A stretch of DNA of 64,000 bases from Kribbella pittospori (GTDB lineage: Bacteria; Actinomycetota; Actinomycetes; Propionibacteriales; Kribbellaceae). A program made the translations under genes and the position numbers. Shown one piece after another: positions 50,760 to 58,480 of this stretch (its first letter is position 1; each line of letters opens with the position of its first letter). The notes under the pieces are model-generated. The model saw nothing but the letters and a program-made list of their open reading frames with translations. It had not been told where the DNA came from and made no database searches. The stretch covers positions 62,001 through 126,000 of the forward strand of contig NZ_SJKB01000017.1 of the NCBI RefSeq assembly GCF_004331465.1, in the 5' to 3' direction.

Positions 50760-53147
50760 TCATGCGGCGCCTCCGTGTACCAGGGCTGCGGCGTGGTCGA
50801 CGGCGTATGCGACGTCGCCGTCGGGCGGGAACAGGAGCGCGCGGCCGACGACGAGTCCGCGGACCGACGGGAGGCTCATGGCCTTGCCCCAGGACGCGTA
50901 CGTCTCTTCGGGAGCGACGGTCGGGTCGCCGCCGAGGAGCAGCGTCGGGAGGGTGGTCGAGTCCATGACTCGGTCCAGGTCGTCGACAACTGGGAGCTTG
51001 AGCCAGGTGTACGCGCTGGTGGCGCCCAGGCCGGCGGCGATGTTCACCGACTTGATCACCGAGTCGGCGTCAAGGACGTTCGTGACACGGCCGTCGCGGC
51101 GGGTGGACCAGAACGGCTCGACCATTGCCATCAGCTTGTGCTCGGCGAGTTCGGTGACCGCCTTCGCGCTGGCTTCGAGCGTAGCCACGGTGCCGGGGTC
51201 GCCGAGGTCGATGCGCGTCAGCATCTTCCCACCGTCGAGCCGGCGCGAGGCGATGTCGGCTGCTGTTGCGTAGGCCGTGAATCGGTCGTCGAGCTCGAAG
51301 GCGGAGCCCTGCAGGCCGCCGCGGTTCATCGAGCCGATGACCACCTTTCCCTCGAGCGCGCCTAGCAGGAGGAGATCCTCGAGAACGTCCGGTGTTGCGA
51401 GGACACCGTCGACACCCGGACGCTCGAGCGCCGTGATCAGCCGATCGATCAGGCCGGGCCGGCTGGCCATGGCGAGTCGATCGTCACGTACGCCGAGAGC
51501 ACCGCGCGCCGGATGGTCAGCCGCAACGATCAGCAGGCGACCGTCCTCCCCAACGAGTTCGCGAGTCCGACGCCGCTGCCACGCATCCGCAACTCGCTCA
51601 GGATGACGCACCCGAATCTCAGTCAACTCAGCCAACCGAGCCCCATACCCCTGCGCACCCGCAGTCACATACGCCGGCGCAAGAGACGGCACCTGTCCCG
51701 CAGGTTGCGACGGCACATGCTCCGATCCCTGCCACGTCTGCTGCCCCGGTGGCTGCGCCGGTAGGTGCTCCGACCCCTGCCCCGGTGGCTGGGACGGCGG
51801 GTGCTCCGATCCTTGCCACGGCTGCTGCCCTGCCGCCGGCGGGAGCGCTCGCTCCGATCCTCGCCACGGCTGCTTGCCCTCAGGTTGCGACGGCGCCTGC
51901 TCCAACCCCTGCCCCGGTGACTGGGACGGCGGCTGCTCCGATCCCTGCCACGGCTGCTGCCCTGCCTGTGGCGACGGCGCTTGCGCCGATCCCTGCCACG
52001 GCTGCTGCCCCTCAGGTTGCGACGGCGCCTGCTCCAACCCCTGCCCCGGTGGCTGGGACGGCGGGTGCTCCGATTCCTGCGACGGCTGCTGCCCTGCCTG
52101 TGGCGACGGTGCTTGAGCCGATCCCTGCCACGGCTCCTGCCCCGATCCTTGCGACGGCGGTTGGCCTGATGGCTGCGGCGATGGCTGGGCTGGTCCTTGC
52201 GATGACGTTGGCCCCCCTGGTTGCGCCGGTGGTTGAGACGGTGGTTGCGCTGGTGCTTGCGAGGGCGGTTGCTCGGTTGAGACGTCTAGGTTGGCGATCG
52301 CGGTTGTCTGGTCGTCGGCGGGGCCGGTGGGTGCGGGCTCGTCGGTGGGGGTCGGTTGGCCGGTCGGGGTCGCAGGGTGCCACGCGGAGGCGGGCGCCTC
52401 CTGCCCCACGTCTCTGCGGGGTGCGTGGTGGCGCCCTGGACCTGGCGGCGTACCCGGACCTGGCGGCGTGGCAGGGGCTTGTGGTGTGGCAGGGCCCTGT
52501 GGTGTGGAGGGTCCTGTAGGTGTTGCGGCTGGGTGGGACTGCGCTGAATCAGTCCAGGACTCGACGGTTGGGTCGTCGGAGTACCGCGGTGCCTGTGCGA
52601 CCACGGTTGGGTCGTTGGCGCCGGGACGTGCGGACGGCACCGCGACGGGTGGGTCGTTGGCGCCGGTTGGTGCGGACGGCACAGCAGCCGTCGGGTTGTT
52701 CGCACCGCGCGGTGCGGATGGCACTGCGATCGTTGGGTCGTTGGGGCCGGTGGGCCTGCCGTGGGACCCCGCAGCTGCGGGGTCGGCCCCGGGCTGGGCG
52801 ATGACGGTGGTGTCGTTGGAGCCGGGGTTGGGGGTAGCCGGGTTGTGGGGGCGGGGGTGGCTGGTGTGGGCGGGCAGGGTGGGGTCGTCGGGGTGGGGGG
52901 TGGCCGGGTCATCGGGGGTGTGGGTGATGACTGTGGGGTCGTTGTCTGGGTCGGGGCTGCGGTGGGGGCGGCCTGGGGCTTCGGGGGTGTGGGTGATGAC
53001 TGTGGGGTCGTTGGCTGGGTCGGGGTGGCGGTGGGAGCGGGCCGGGGGGTCGGGGGTGGGGGTGACGACTGTGGGGTCGGTGTCTGGGTTGGGGCGGCGG
53101 ATGGGGATGGGGCGGCGGGAGTCGGGGGTCTGGTCGGGAGGGGTCAT
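50760..53147 (-). CDS. Cgl0159-like aldolase domain with 500-residue disordered repeat N-terminus
   Basis: 795 residues. The last 293 (about 503-795) are a complete Cgl0159-family (beta/alpha)8 barrel: ARLAELTEIRVRHPERV, LLIVAADHPARGALG, VVIGSMNRGGLQG, GGKMLTRIDLGDP, YTWLKLPVVDD and GLVVGRALLFP. That domain is normally the whole protein; in inositol operons it is the likely 2-deoxy-5-keto-gluconate-6-phosphate aldolase (inferred). Residues 1-502 have no fold: first about ten (N/D)DPTV motifs, then a Pro/Thr linker, then Gln/Pro/Trp repeats. The ATG at 53147 overlaps the iolC stop (ATGA) and there is no internal ATG start before the barrel, so the extension is probably translated. Confidence 0.9.
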   Translation of the reverse strand: MTPPDQTPDSRRPIPIRRPNPDTDPTVVTPTPDPPARSHRHPDPANDPTVITHTPEAPGRPHRSPDPDNDPTVITHTPDDPATPHPDDPTLPAHTSHPRPHNPATPNPGSNDTTVIAQPGADPAAAGSHGRPTGPNDPTIAVPSAPRGANNPTAAVPSAPTGANDPPVAVPSARPGANDPTVVAQAPRYSDDPTVESWTDSAQSHPAATPTGPSTPQGPATPQAPATPPGPGTPPGPGRHHAPRRDVGQEAPASAWHPATPTGQPTPTDEPAPTGPADDQTTAIANLDVSTEQPPSQAPAQPPSQPPAQPGGPTSSQGPAQPSPQPSGQPPSQGSGQEPWQGSAQAPSPQAGQQPSQESEHPPSQPPGQGLEQAPSQPEGQQPWQGSAQAPSPQAGQQPWQGSEQPPSQSPGQGLEQAPSQPEGKQPWRGSERALPPAAGQQPWQGSEHPPSQPPGQGSEHLPAQPPGQQTWQGSEHVPSQPAGQVPSLAPAYVTAGAQGYGARLAELTEIRVRHPERVADAWQRRRTRELVGEDGRLLIVAADHPARGALGVRDDRLAMASRPGLIDRLITALERPGVDGVLATPDVLEDLLLLGALEGKVVIGSMNRGGLQGSAFELDDRFTAYATAADIASRRLDGGKMLTRIDLGDPGTVATLEASAKAVTELAEHKLMAMVEPFWSTRRDGRVTNVLDADSVIKSVNIAAGLGATSAYTWLKLPVVDDLDRVMDSTTLPTLLLGGDPTVAPEETYASWGKAMSLPSVRGLVVGRALLFPPDGDVAYAVDHAAALVHGGAA
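51687..52274. repeat. Gln/Pro/Trp-rich coding repeat array (132-bp and shorter units)
   Basis: It encodes residues about 292-487 of the aldolase-like protein. Short units of the PWQGS-x-PPSQ type recur, and a long direct repeat has period 132 bp: for example, the 20 bases at 51879 recur at 52011. The minus strand is the coding one. Confidence 0.9.
52563..53081. repeat. (N/D)DPTV coding repeat array
   Basis: It encodes residues about 23-195. NDPTV, or a close variant (TDPTV, NDTTV, NDPTI, NNPTA, NDPPV, DDPTV), occurs about nine times at 17-30 residue spacing, separated by Pro/His/Arg or Ala/Pro/Ser runs. A related DDQTT lies further on near residue 280. Confidence 0.88.
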
Positions 53148-54085
53148 GCTTCATCACCCATGTGGGAGAGGACTTCCTTGGTGGTGGGCATGGCGGTGGA
53201 GCATTCGAGTCGGGACGCGACGATGGCGCCGGCTGTGTTGGCGAAACGGATGATCTTCTCCAGAGGCCAGCCGGACAAGAGACCGTGGCACAGCGCGCCG
53301 CCGAAGCCGTCGCCGGCGCCGAGGCCGTTGACTACCTCGACTGGGTACGGCGGTACTTCGACCCGCTCGTCCCGGGTTCGGGCCAGCGTTCCCTTGGGGC
53401 CTTGTTTGACGACGGCGAGTTCGAGGCCGCGATCCAGCAACGCCTGCGCGGCCTTGTCCGGATCCGTCTCGCCGACCGCGACTTCACACTCCTCACGGTT
53501 GCCAACAGCAACCGTGCAGTACTCCAGCGCCCGGCTGACCTGCTCGTGCGCCTCGCTCGGATCGGCCCAGAACATCGGCCGGTAGTCGAGATCCAGCACC
53601 GTGATCGGCCGCCGACCACGCGCTTCCCAGGCAGCGAAGTGCGCCGACCGAGATGGCTCGGCCGACAGCCCGGTCACCGTCGACCAGTAGATCCGCGCAT
53701 CCCGGATCGCTTCGAGATCGAGCTCGGACGGGTTGATCACGAGATCCGGCGCCTTCGGGAACCGGTAGAAATACAAGGGGAAACTGTCCGGCGGGAAGAT
53801 CTCGCAGAACGTGATCGGCGTCGGCAGCCCGTCGACCGGCGTCACGTACCGATCGTCGACGCCGAGTTCGAGCAGCGTCCGATGGATGAACGTGCCGAAC
53901 GGATCGTTGCCGGTCCGGCTGATCACAGCAGACTTCCGCCCGTGCTTCGCCGCGGCCACCGCCACGTTCGTCGCGCTTCCACCCAAGAACTTCCCGAACG
54001 ACGTGACGTCCTCAAGGTGCGTACCGATCTGCAGCGGATAGAGGTCCACCCCGATCCGCCCGATCGTCAGTACGTCGTCCGCCAT
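53144..54085 (-). CDS. iolC: 5-dehydro-2-deoxygluconokinase
   Basis: 313 residues from the ATG at 54085 (a GTG one codon earlier is also open). PfkB-family kinase: GGSATNVAVAAAKHG at the N-terminus and NGLGAGDGFGGALCHGL with the catalytic Asp. DVLTIGRIGVDLYPLQ is the typical IolC beginning. It phosphorylates 2-deoxy-5-keto-gluconate before aldol cleavage. Its stop overlaps the start of the aldolase-like gene, which acts next in the pathway. Confidence 0.93.
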   Translation of the reverse strand: MADDVLTIGRIGVDLYPLQIGTHLEDVTSFGKFLGGSATNVAVAAAKHGRKSAVISRTGNDPFGTFIHRTLLELGVDDRYVTPVDGLPTPITFCEIFPPDSFPLYFYRFPKAPDLVINPSELDLEAIRDARIYWSTVTGLSAEPSRSAHFAAWEARGRRPITVLDLDYRPMFWADPSEAHEQVSRALEYCTVAVGNREECEVAVGETDPDKAAQALLDRGLELAVVKQGPKGTLARTRDERVEVPPYPVEVVNGLGAGDGFGGALCHGLLSGWPLEKIIRFANTAGAIVASRLECSTAMPTTKEVLSHMGDEA

Positions 54086-54122
54086 CACACCGCCACCCGT
54101 TCATCGACTGCCAACACGGTCA

Positions 54123-55004
54123 TTACACGGCCTCCGCGATCCCGCGCAGATGCGCGATACTCGCCCGTACGTCGACCACCGGGCCCTCGTCGGCCGGCCG
54201 GTCCGGGAGGATCGTGTCCTGCTCCAGCACGTACCAGCCGTCGTACCCGGACTTCTCCAGCGTGCCGACGATCGCGGTGAGGTCGATGTCGCCGGCGCCG
54301 AGCGGGCGGTACATGCCCTGCCGGACGGCGTCGGTGTAGGTGACCTCGCCGGCCTGGACCTTCGCGGCCCAGCCGGCGTCGACGTCCTTCAGGTGGGTGT
54401 GCTTGATCCGGGCAGTGTGGTCGAGGGTCAACGCGACGGGATCGACGCCGCCGATCAGCAGATGGCCGGTGTCCAGGGTGAGGCCGATCGACGAGCCGCG
54501 CAGGACGCGGTCGACGTCATCGGTGTTCTCGACCATGGTGCCGACGTGCGGGTGGATCGTAGCCAGCACCCCGCGATCGGCGGCCAGCGCGGACAGCTTG
54601 TCCAGGTTGGCGAGCAGCGTGCCCCAACCGTCATCGTCCAGCACCGGGCGATCGTCGTACCCCTCCTGGCCGGTCGCGGCAGCGAGGACCAGCGTGCCGG
54701 CTCCCGCGGCGACGAATCCATCGAGGGCCAGAGTGACCTCAAGAGCAGGGTCGTACGACGGATCGTGCAGGACGACCGGGACGAATCCACCGACGGCCCG
54801 CAGGCCCACATCGGCCAGGGTCTTCGCCTTGTCGGCGGGTTCGTCCGGCAGGAATCCGATCGGGCCGAACTCGGTCGCGGCGAGGCCGACGGCGCGCATC
54901 TCGGCCAGTACCGTCTCCGCGTCGTACTGCCAGCCCCAGCCGGGGACCTCGCAGACGCCCCACGAGATCGGGGCGCCGGCGATCCGGGCAGCGAGATCAG
55001 TCAT
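54123..55004 (-). CDS. IolE-like TIM-barrel (inosose dehydratase candidate)
   Basis: 293 residues. APISWGVCEVPGWGW at the start, ATIHPHVGTMVENTDDVD, IGLTLDTGHLLIGG, IKHTHLKDVDAGW, GAGDIDLTAIVGTL and GWYVLEQD follow the IolE pattern closely, with metal ligands Glu, Asp, His and Glu. It should dehydrate inosose to the trihydroxycyclohexanedione used by IolD. It is the second gene of the operon; GAGGAG lies 10 bp upstream of the ATG. Confidence 0.87.
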   Translation of the reverse strand: MTDLAARIAGAPISWGVCEVPGWGWQYDAETVLAEMRAVGLAATEFGPIGFLPDEPADKAKTLADVGLRAVGGFVPVVLHDPSYDPALEVTLALDGFVAAGAGTLVLAAATGQEGYDDRPVLDDDGWGTLLANLDKLSALAADRGVLATIHPHVGTMVENTDDVDRVLRGSSIGLTLDTGHLLIGGVDPVALTLDHTARIKHTHLKDVDAGWAAKVQAGEVTYTDAVRQGMYRPLGAGDIDLTAIVGTLEKSGYDGWYVLEQDTILPDRPADEGPVVDVRASIAHLRGIAEAV

Positions 55005-55020
55005 CGAGCAGGTCTCCTCT

Positions 55021-56013
55021 TCAGGGGTTCAGGGTGACGACGCGGTTTTCGTGCCGGGACTGCTCGCACGCGTCGGCGATGCGGAAGGCGGCGAGCGCGT
55101 CGCGGACAGTGCAGGGCACCTCGCGAGTGCCGGCGGCAACCTCGGTGAAGGCGGTCAGCTCCGCGATGTACGCCGGCTGGAAGCGATCCATGAAGGTTAG
55201 ATGCGGCTTGCCGTCCGGGAAGGTGACGCCGGGTTCGGCCGAGCGGAGCGCGGTGTGCTCGTCCAGCCCGACCGCGACCGAACCCAGACTGCCCAGGAGC
55301 TCCATCCGTACGTCGTGCCCCGCGCCGTTGTAGCGCGTGCCGCTGACCGCGACGAAGGTGCTGTCGTCCAGCGTGAGCAGGGCGGCCGCCGCATCCACGT
55401 CGCCGTACTCGCCGAAGAATGCCTCGCCGCGGTTGGCGCCGGTCGCGTAGACGCTGACGACCTCGCGACCGGTGACGTACCGGATGATGTCGAAGTCGTG
55501 CACCGTGCAGTCGCGGAAGAAGCCGCCGCTCTGCGGGATGTACTCGCGATGCGGCGGGAACGCGTCGTTCGTGTTGGCACGGATGTGGTGGATGAAGCCG
55601 AGCTCGCCGGACTCGACCTTGGCCCGCGCAGCCTGGTAGCCGGCGTCGAACCGGCGCTGGAAGCCGACATGCACCGGTACGTCGGACGCCTCGACCAACT
55701 CGACCACGCGCTGCGTCTCGGCCAGGTCGAGAGCGACCGGCTTCTCGCAGAACGTCGGAATGCCCGCGGCAACACCGGCTGCGATCAACTCTGCGTGCGC
55801 CGACGTGGCGGCGGCGATGACGAAGCCGTCCAGCCCGCTCGCCAGCAGGGCCGGCACGTCCGGGGCGAACTCCACGCCGAGGTCCTTCGCGACCACTTCG
55901 GCACGACTCGAGTCGGCGTCCGCGACCACCACCTGAACCACCGCCGGTAACCCCTTGAGCGTCGCGGCGTGGAACGCCCCGATCCGCCCCACCCCGACCA
56001 ACCCGATCCGCAT
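55021..56013 (-). CDS. iolG: Inositol 2-dehydrogenase (Gfo/Idh/MocA), copy 1
   Basis: 330 residues from the ATG at 56013. The NAD motif is RIGLVGVGRIGAFHAATL, the catalytic Lys is in FCEKPVALDLA, and TVHDFDIIRYVTGREV is the active-site helix. First gene of the leftward inositol operon and divergent from a GntR regulator. Copy 2 lies near the end of the same operon. Confidence 0.93.
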   Translation of the reverse strand: MRIGLVGVGRIGAFHAATLKGLPAVVQVVVADADSSRAEVVAKDLGVEFAPDVPALLASGLDGFVIAAATSAHAELIAAGVAAGIPTFCEKPVALDLAETQRVVELVEASDVPVHVGFQRRFDAGYQAARAKVESGELGFIHHIRANTNDAFPPHREYIPQSGGFFRDCTVHDFDIIRYVTGREVVSVYATGANRGEAFFGEYGDVDAAAALLTLDDSTFVAVSGTRYNGAGHDVRMELLGSLGSVAVGLDEHTALRSAEPGVTFPDGKPHLTFMDRFQPAYIAELTAFTEVAAGTREVPCTVRDALAAFRIADACEQSRHENRVVTLNP

Positions 56014-56191
56014 CCCCAGCCGCCCTCTCTCGTCGTACCCGGCCAGTGGCCAGGCGCAGTCAGTCGACGGCTCCAGCATGGTCCGGCGCCGCCCGCCCGG
56101 CCAGCCTTCCGGGCAGGAGAAGACGTGTCAATAGTTTGTTAGCACATTCGGACGTGCAGACATACTTACCTTGCTCGGGTACCATCCGGCC

Positions 56192-56929
56192 ATGGCCGCC
56201 CTGCCGATCAGCATCGATCGGACGAGCCCGGTGCCGCTCTACCACCAGCTCGCCGAGCAGCTGACCGCTGCCATCAGCGGCGGCACGCTCCGCCCCGGCG
56301 ACCCGTTCGAGAACGAGATCGCGATGTCGGACCGCCTCGGCCTGTCCAGGCCGACCGTTCGCCGGGCCATCTCCGAGCTGGTGAACAAGGGCCTGCTGGT
56401 CCGCCGCCGCGGCATCGGCACCACGGTCGCGAACCAGATGGTGCACCGCAAGGCCGAGCTGACCAGCCTGTACGACGACCTGGTCCGGGAGGGCCGGACG
56501 CCGCGGACCGATGTGCTCGCGCTCAGCTGCGAGGCGTACGACGACCGGGCCGCCGAGGTGCTCGGGTTGCCGCCGGGCAGCCCGCTGGTGTCGATCGTGC
56601 GGTTGCGGTACGCCGGTGATCTGCCGCTCGCGATCCTGCGCAACTGGTTGCCGCCAGCAATGAACGACCTGACCGCGACCGAACTCGAGACCGACGGCCT
56701 GTACGCCGTACTCCGGGCTCGCGGGATCCGCCCGACCGTCGCCCGGCAGCGGATCGGCGCCCGCAACGCGACCGCCGAGGAACGCCGCACCCTGCACATG
56801 TCCAAGGCCGAACCGCTGGTCACGATGACCCGGTCCGCGTACGACGCCGACGGATCGCCGGTCGAGTTCGGCGACCACTGCTACCGAGCCGATCAGTACT
56901 CGGTCGAGGTCCTCGTCTCTGATCGTTGA
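56192..56929 (+). CDS. GntR-family (HutC type) regulator of the inositol operon
   Basis: 245 residues from the ATG at 56192. Winged helix TSPVPLYHQLAEQLTAAISGG, then GLSRPTVRRAISELVNKGLL, and a UTRA effector domain. Divergent from iolG copy 1 across 178 bp, so it is the probable repressor of the operon; many actinobacterial iol operons have GntR-type regulators in this place. AT-rich sequence at 56128-56170 with GCAC/GTGC half-sites is a likely operator area. Its 3' end overlaps the convergent PurO-like gene by 37 bp. Confidence 0.92.
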   Translation: MAALPISIDRTSPVPLYHQLAEQLTAAISGGTLRPGDPFENEIAMSDRLGLSRPTVRRAISELVNKGLLVRRRGIGTTVANQMVHRKAELTSLYDDLVREGRTPRTDVLALSCEAYDDRAAEVLGLPPGSPLVSIVRLRYAGDLPLAILRNWLPPAMNDLTATELETDGLYAVLRARGIRPTVARQRIGARNATAEERRTLHMSKAEPLVTMTRSAYDADGSPVEFGDHCYRADQYSVEVLVSDR

Positions 56930-57591
56930 TCAGACCCGCTGAAGGGCGCAGCGAGCGGGGCTACGAAGAGGGCCACCCGTAGCGACGAGCTGAGGGCACC
57001 CCAGACACCGTCCGCGATGTCCTGCCAACCGCTTCTGATGCCGACGACCTCGGGGTAGCCGGAGGTGATCACGTCGGCGGCGGTCCCGGCGTACGTGCTG
57101 ACGTGGACGGCCGTTGCCGGCGGCAACTCGGGGACGAAGAGGGACGGGTGCTCCACCAACTCTTCAGCGCCGGGGACGGACCGGGCCGAGCCTACGATCA
57201 CGTTGGTGCCGTCCGTCGATGCGGTCGCGAAGATCCGCGGCGTACGGTTCGGCGGGTCCGGCTCATACGCGTGATCCCGTAGCGCCAGCTGCAGATCGCG
57301 CCCGGCCCTCAGCGCCTGCGCCAGCTCACTCACCTGCGTTCCGTTGCCCACGACAACCCAGCCGTCGCTACGAACGGCGGCCGTGTAGTGACGCAGGTCG
57401 TCGGAGGACGCACCCGACACGTCCTGCACCACGATCGAATCGTCCGACACGACCAGCTTCCGGCCCTGTGAGGCCGCAGTACGCCCGGTCAGCCAGTACG
57501 CCGCAAACGGCACACCCTCCCGATCCCGCCCGAGCACCAACCCACGCCCCGGATACTCCACCGCACCAACGACATCCACAAGTCCACGCAC
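56893..57591 (-). CDS. IMP cyclohydrolase (PurO)-like protein
   Basis: 232 residues. The beginning VGAVEYPGRGLVLGRDREGVPFAAYWLTGRTAASQGRK resembles archaeal PurO (PF07826) proteins: Tyr-x-Gly-Arg, Gly-x-Pro-Phe-Ala-Ala-Tyr, and Ser-Gly-Arg-type loop. The rest fits an Ntn-hydrolase-like fold. Bacteria normally use PurH for this step, so the enzyme may be a spare or act on a related nucleotide. The identification rests on the N-terminal pattern only. Confidence 0.62.
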   Translation of the reverse strand: MRGLVDVVGAVEYPGRGLVLGRDREGVPFAAYWLTGRTAASQGRKLVVSDDSIVVQDVSGASSDDLRHYTAAVRSDGWVVVGNGTQVSELAQALRAGRDLQLALRDHAYEPDPPNRTPRIFATASTDGTNVIVGSARSVPGAEELVEHPSLFVPELPPATAVHVSTYAGTAADVITSGYPEVVGIRSGWQDIADGVWGALSSSLRVALFVAPLAAPFSGSDQRSETRTSTEY

Positions 57592-57680
57592 GGCGTCATC
57601 CTCGCATCGCAGCGGATGACCGGATCGTCGGGCTCGGAAACCTCGTTGCGTAGCCCGATCGGTGCACCTACCGTGAGCCG

Positions 57681-58415
57681 GTGACTTTGGATCCGTATGG
57701 GGACGAGGAACTCGTCGAGCTGTACGACGTCGACAACCCGGCCGGGGCCGACCACGACTACTTCCGGCGGGTGGCCGACGCGATCGGGGCCACCAAGGTC
57801 GTCGATCTCGGCTGCGGCACCGGGCTCCTGACCAGAGCGTTGGTCGCGCCCGGACGCGTCGTCATCGGGATCGATCCGAGCCCGACGATGCTGAACTTCG
57901 CGCGCCGGCAGCCGGGCGCAGAGGCGGTGACATGGATCGACGGCGACGCGTCCGTGATCGCGTCCACGGGAGACGTCGATCTGGTCGTGAGCAGCGGCAA
58001 CACGATGATGCATGTCTCCGACGACGACCTCCCGTCCGCGCTCAAGTCGTGCGCCGACGCCCTGCGGACCGGCGGGGTGATCACCTTCGAGAGCCGCAAC
58101 CCGGTCATGCGTGCCTGGGAGAGCTGGACGAGGGAAGCGACGTACGGCGAACGGGACACGTCGGCGGGTCACCTGCGCGAATGGGTCGAGGTGACCGAGG
58201 TGGACGGTGGGCGGGTGGTGTTCGACGCGCACAACGTGTTCGACGACGGCCGCGATGCCGTGTACACCACCACCCTCTACTTCCGCACCGTCGAGGAGAT
58301 CACCGCCGCCCTCGAAGACGCCGGCTTCGGCGCCATCACCATCCAAGGCGGCTGGCACGACGAGCCCGCAACCACAGACTCCCGCCTCCTCATCTTCCAC
58401 GCCACCAAGCACTAG
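57681..58415 (+). CDS. SAM-dependent methyltransferase, class I
   Basis: 244 residues from a GTG at 57681. Motif I is TKVVDLGCGTGLLTRALV, then RVVIGIDPSPTMLNFAR and the Asp in VTWIDGDASVI of motif II. The substrate is unknown. A perfect 11-bp hairpin at 58440-58471 separates it from the convergent glutamate dehydrogenase gene. Confidence 0.9.
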   Translation: MTLDPYGDEELVELYDVDNPAGADHDYFRRVADAIGATKVVDLGCGTGLLTRALVAPGRVVIGIDPSPTMLNFARRQPGAEAVTWIDGDASVIASTGDVDLVVSSGNTMMHVSDDDLPSALKSCADALRTGGVITFESRNPVMRAWESWTREATYGERDTSAGHLREWVEVTEVDGGRVVFDAHNVFDDGRDAVYTTTLYFRTVEEITAALEDAGFGAITIQGGWHDEPATTDSRLLIFHATKH

Positions 58416-58439
58416 CTCCCGATCCACAGGACGGAGCGC

Positions 58440-58471
58440 AGCTAGCCGGACGGGGTTCCATCCGGCTAGCT
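58440..58471. terminator. Bidirectional terminator-like hairpin
   Basis: AGCTAGCCGGA (58440-58450) pairs exactly with TCCGGCTAGCT (58461-58471) around a 10-nt loop. It lies between two convergent genes, 25 bp after the methyltransferase stop and 10 bp after the glutamate dehydrogenase stop. Confidence 0.8.
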
Positions 58472-58480
58472 GGCGAGGCG

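Noticed and set aside
51687..53081. CRISPR array
   Set aside because: The repeats have no constant-length spacers, keep one open reading frame and have no cas genes near them.
51749..53253. Long open frames on the plus strand across the repeats
   Set aside because: They mirror the repetitive coding of the aldolase-like gene. The minus frame is chosen because it continues into a real enzyme domain and overlaps iolC by ATGA.
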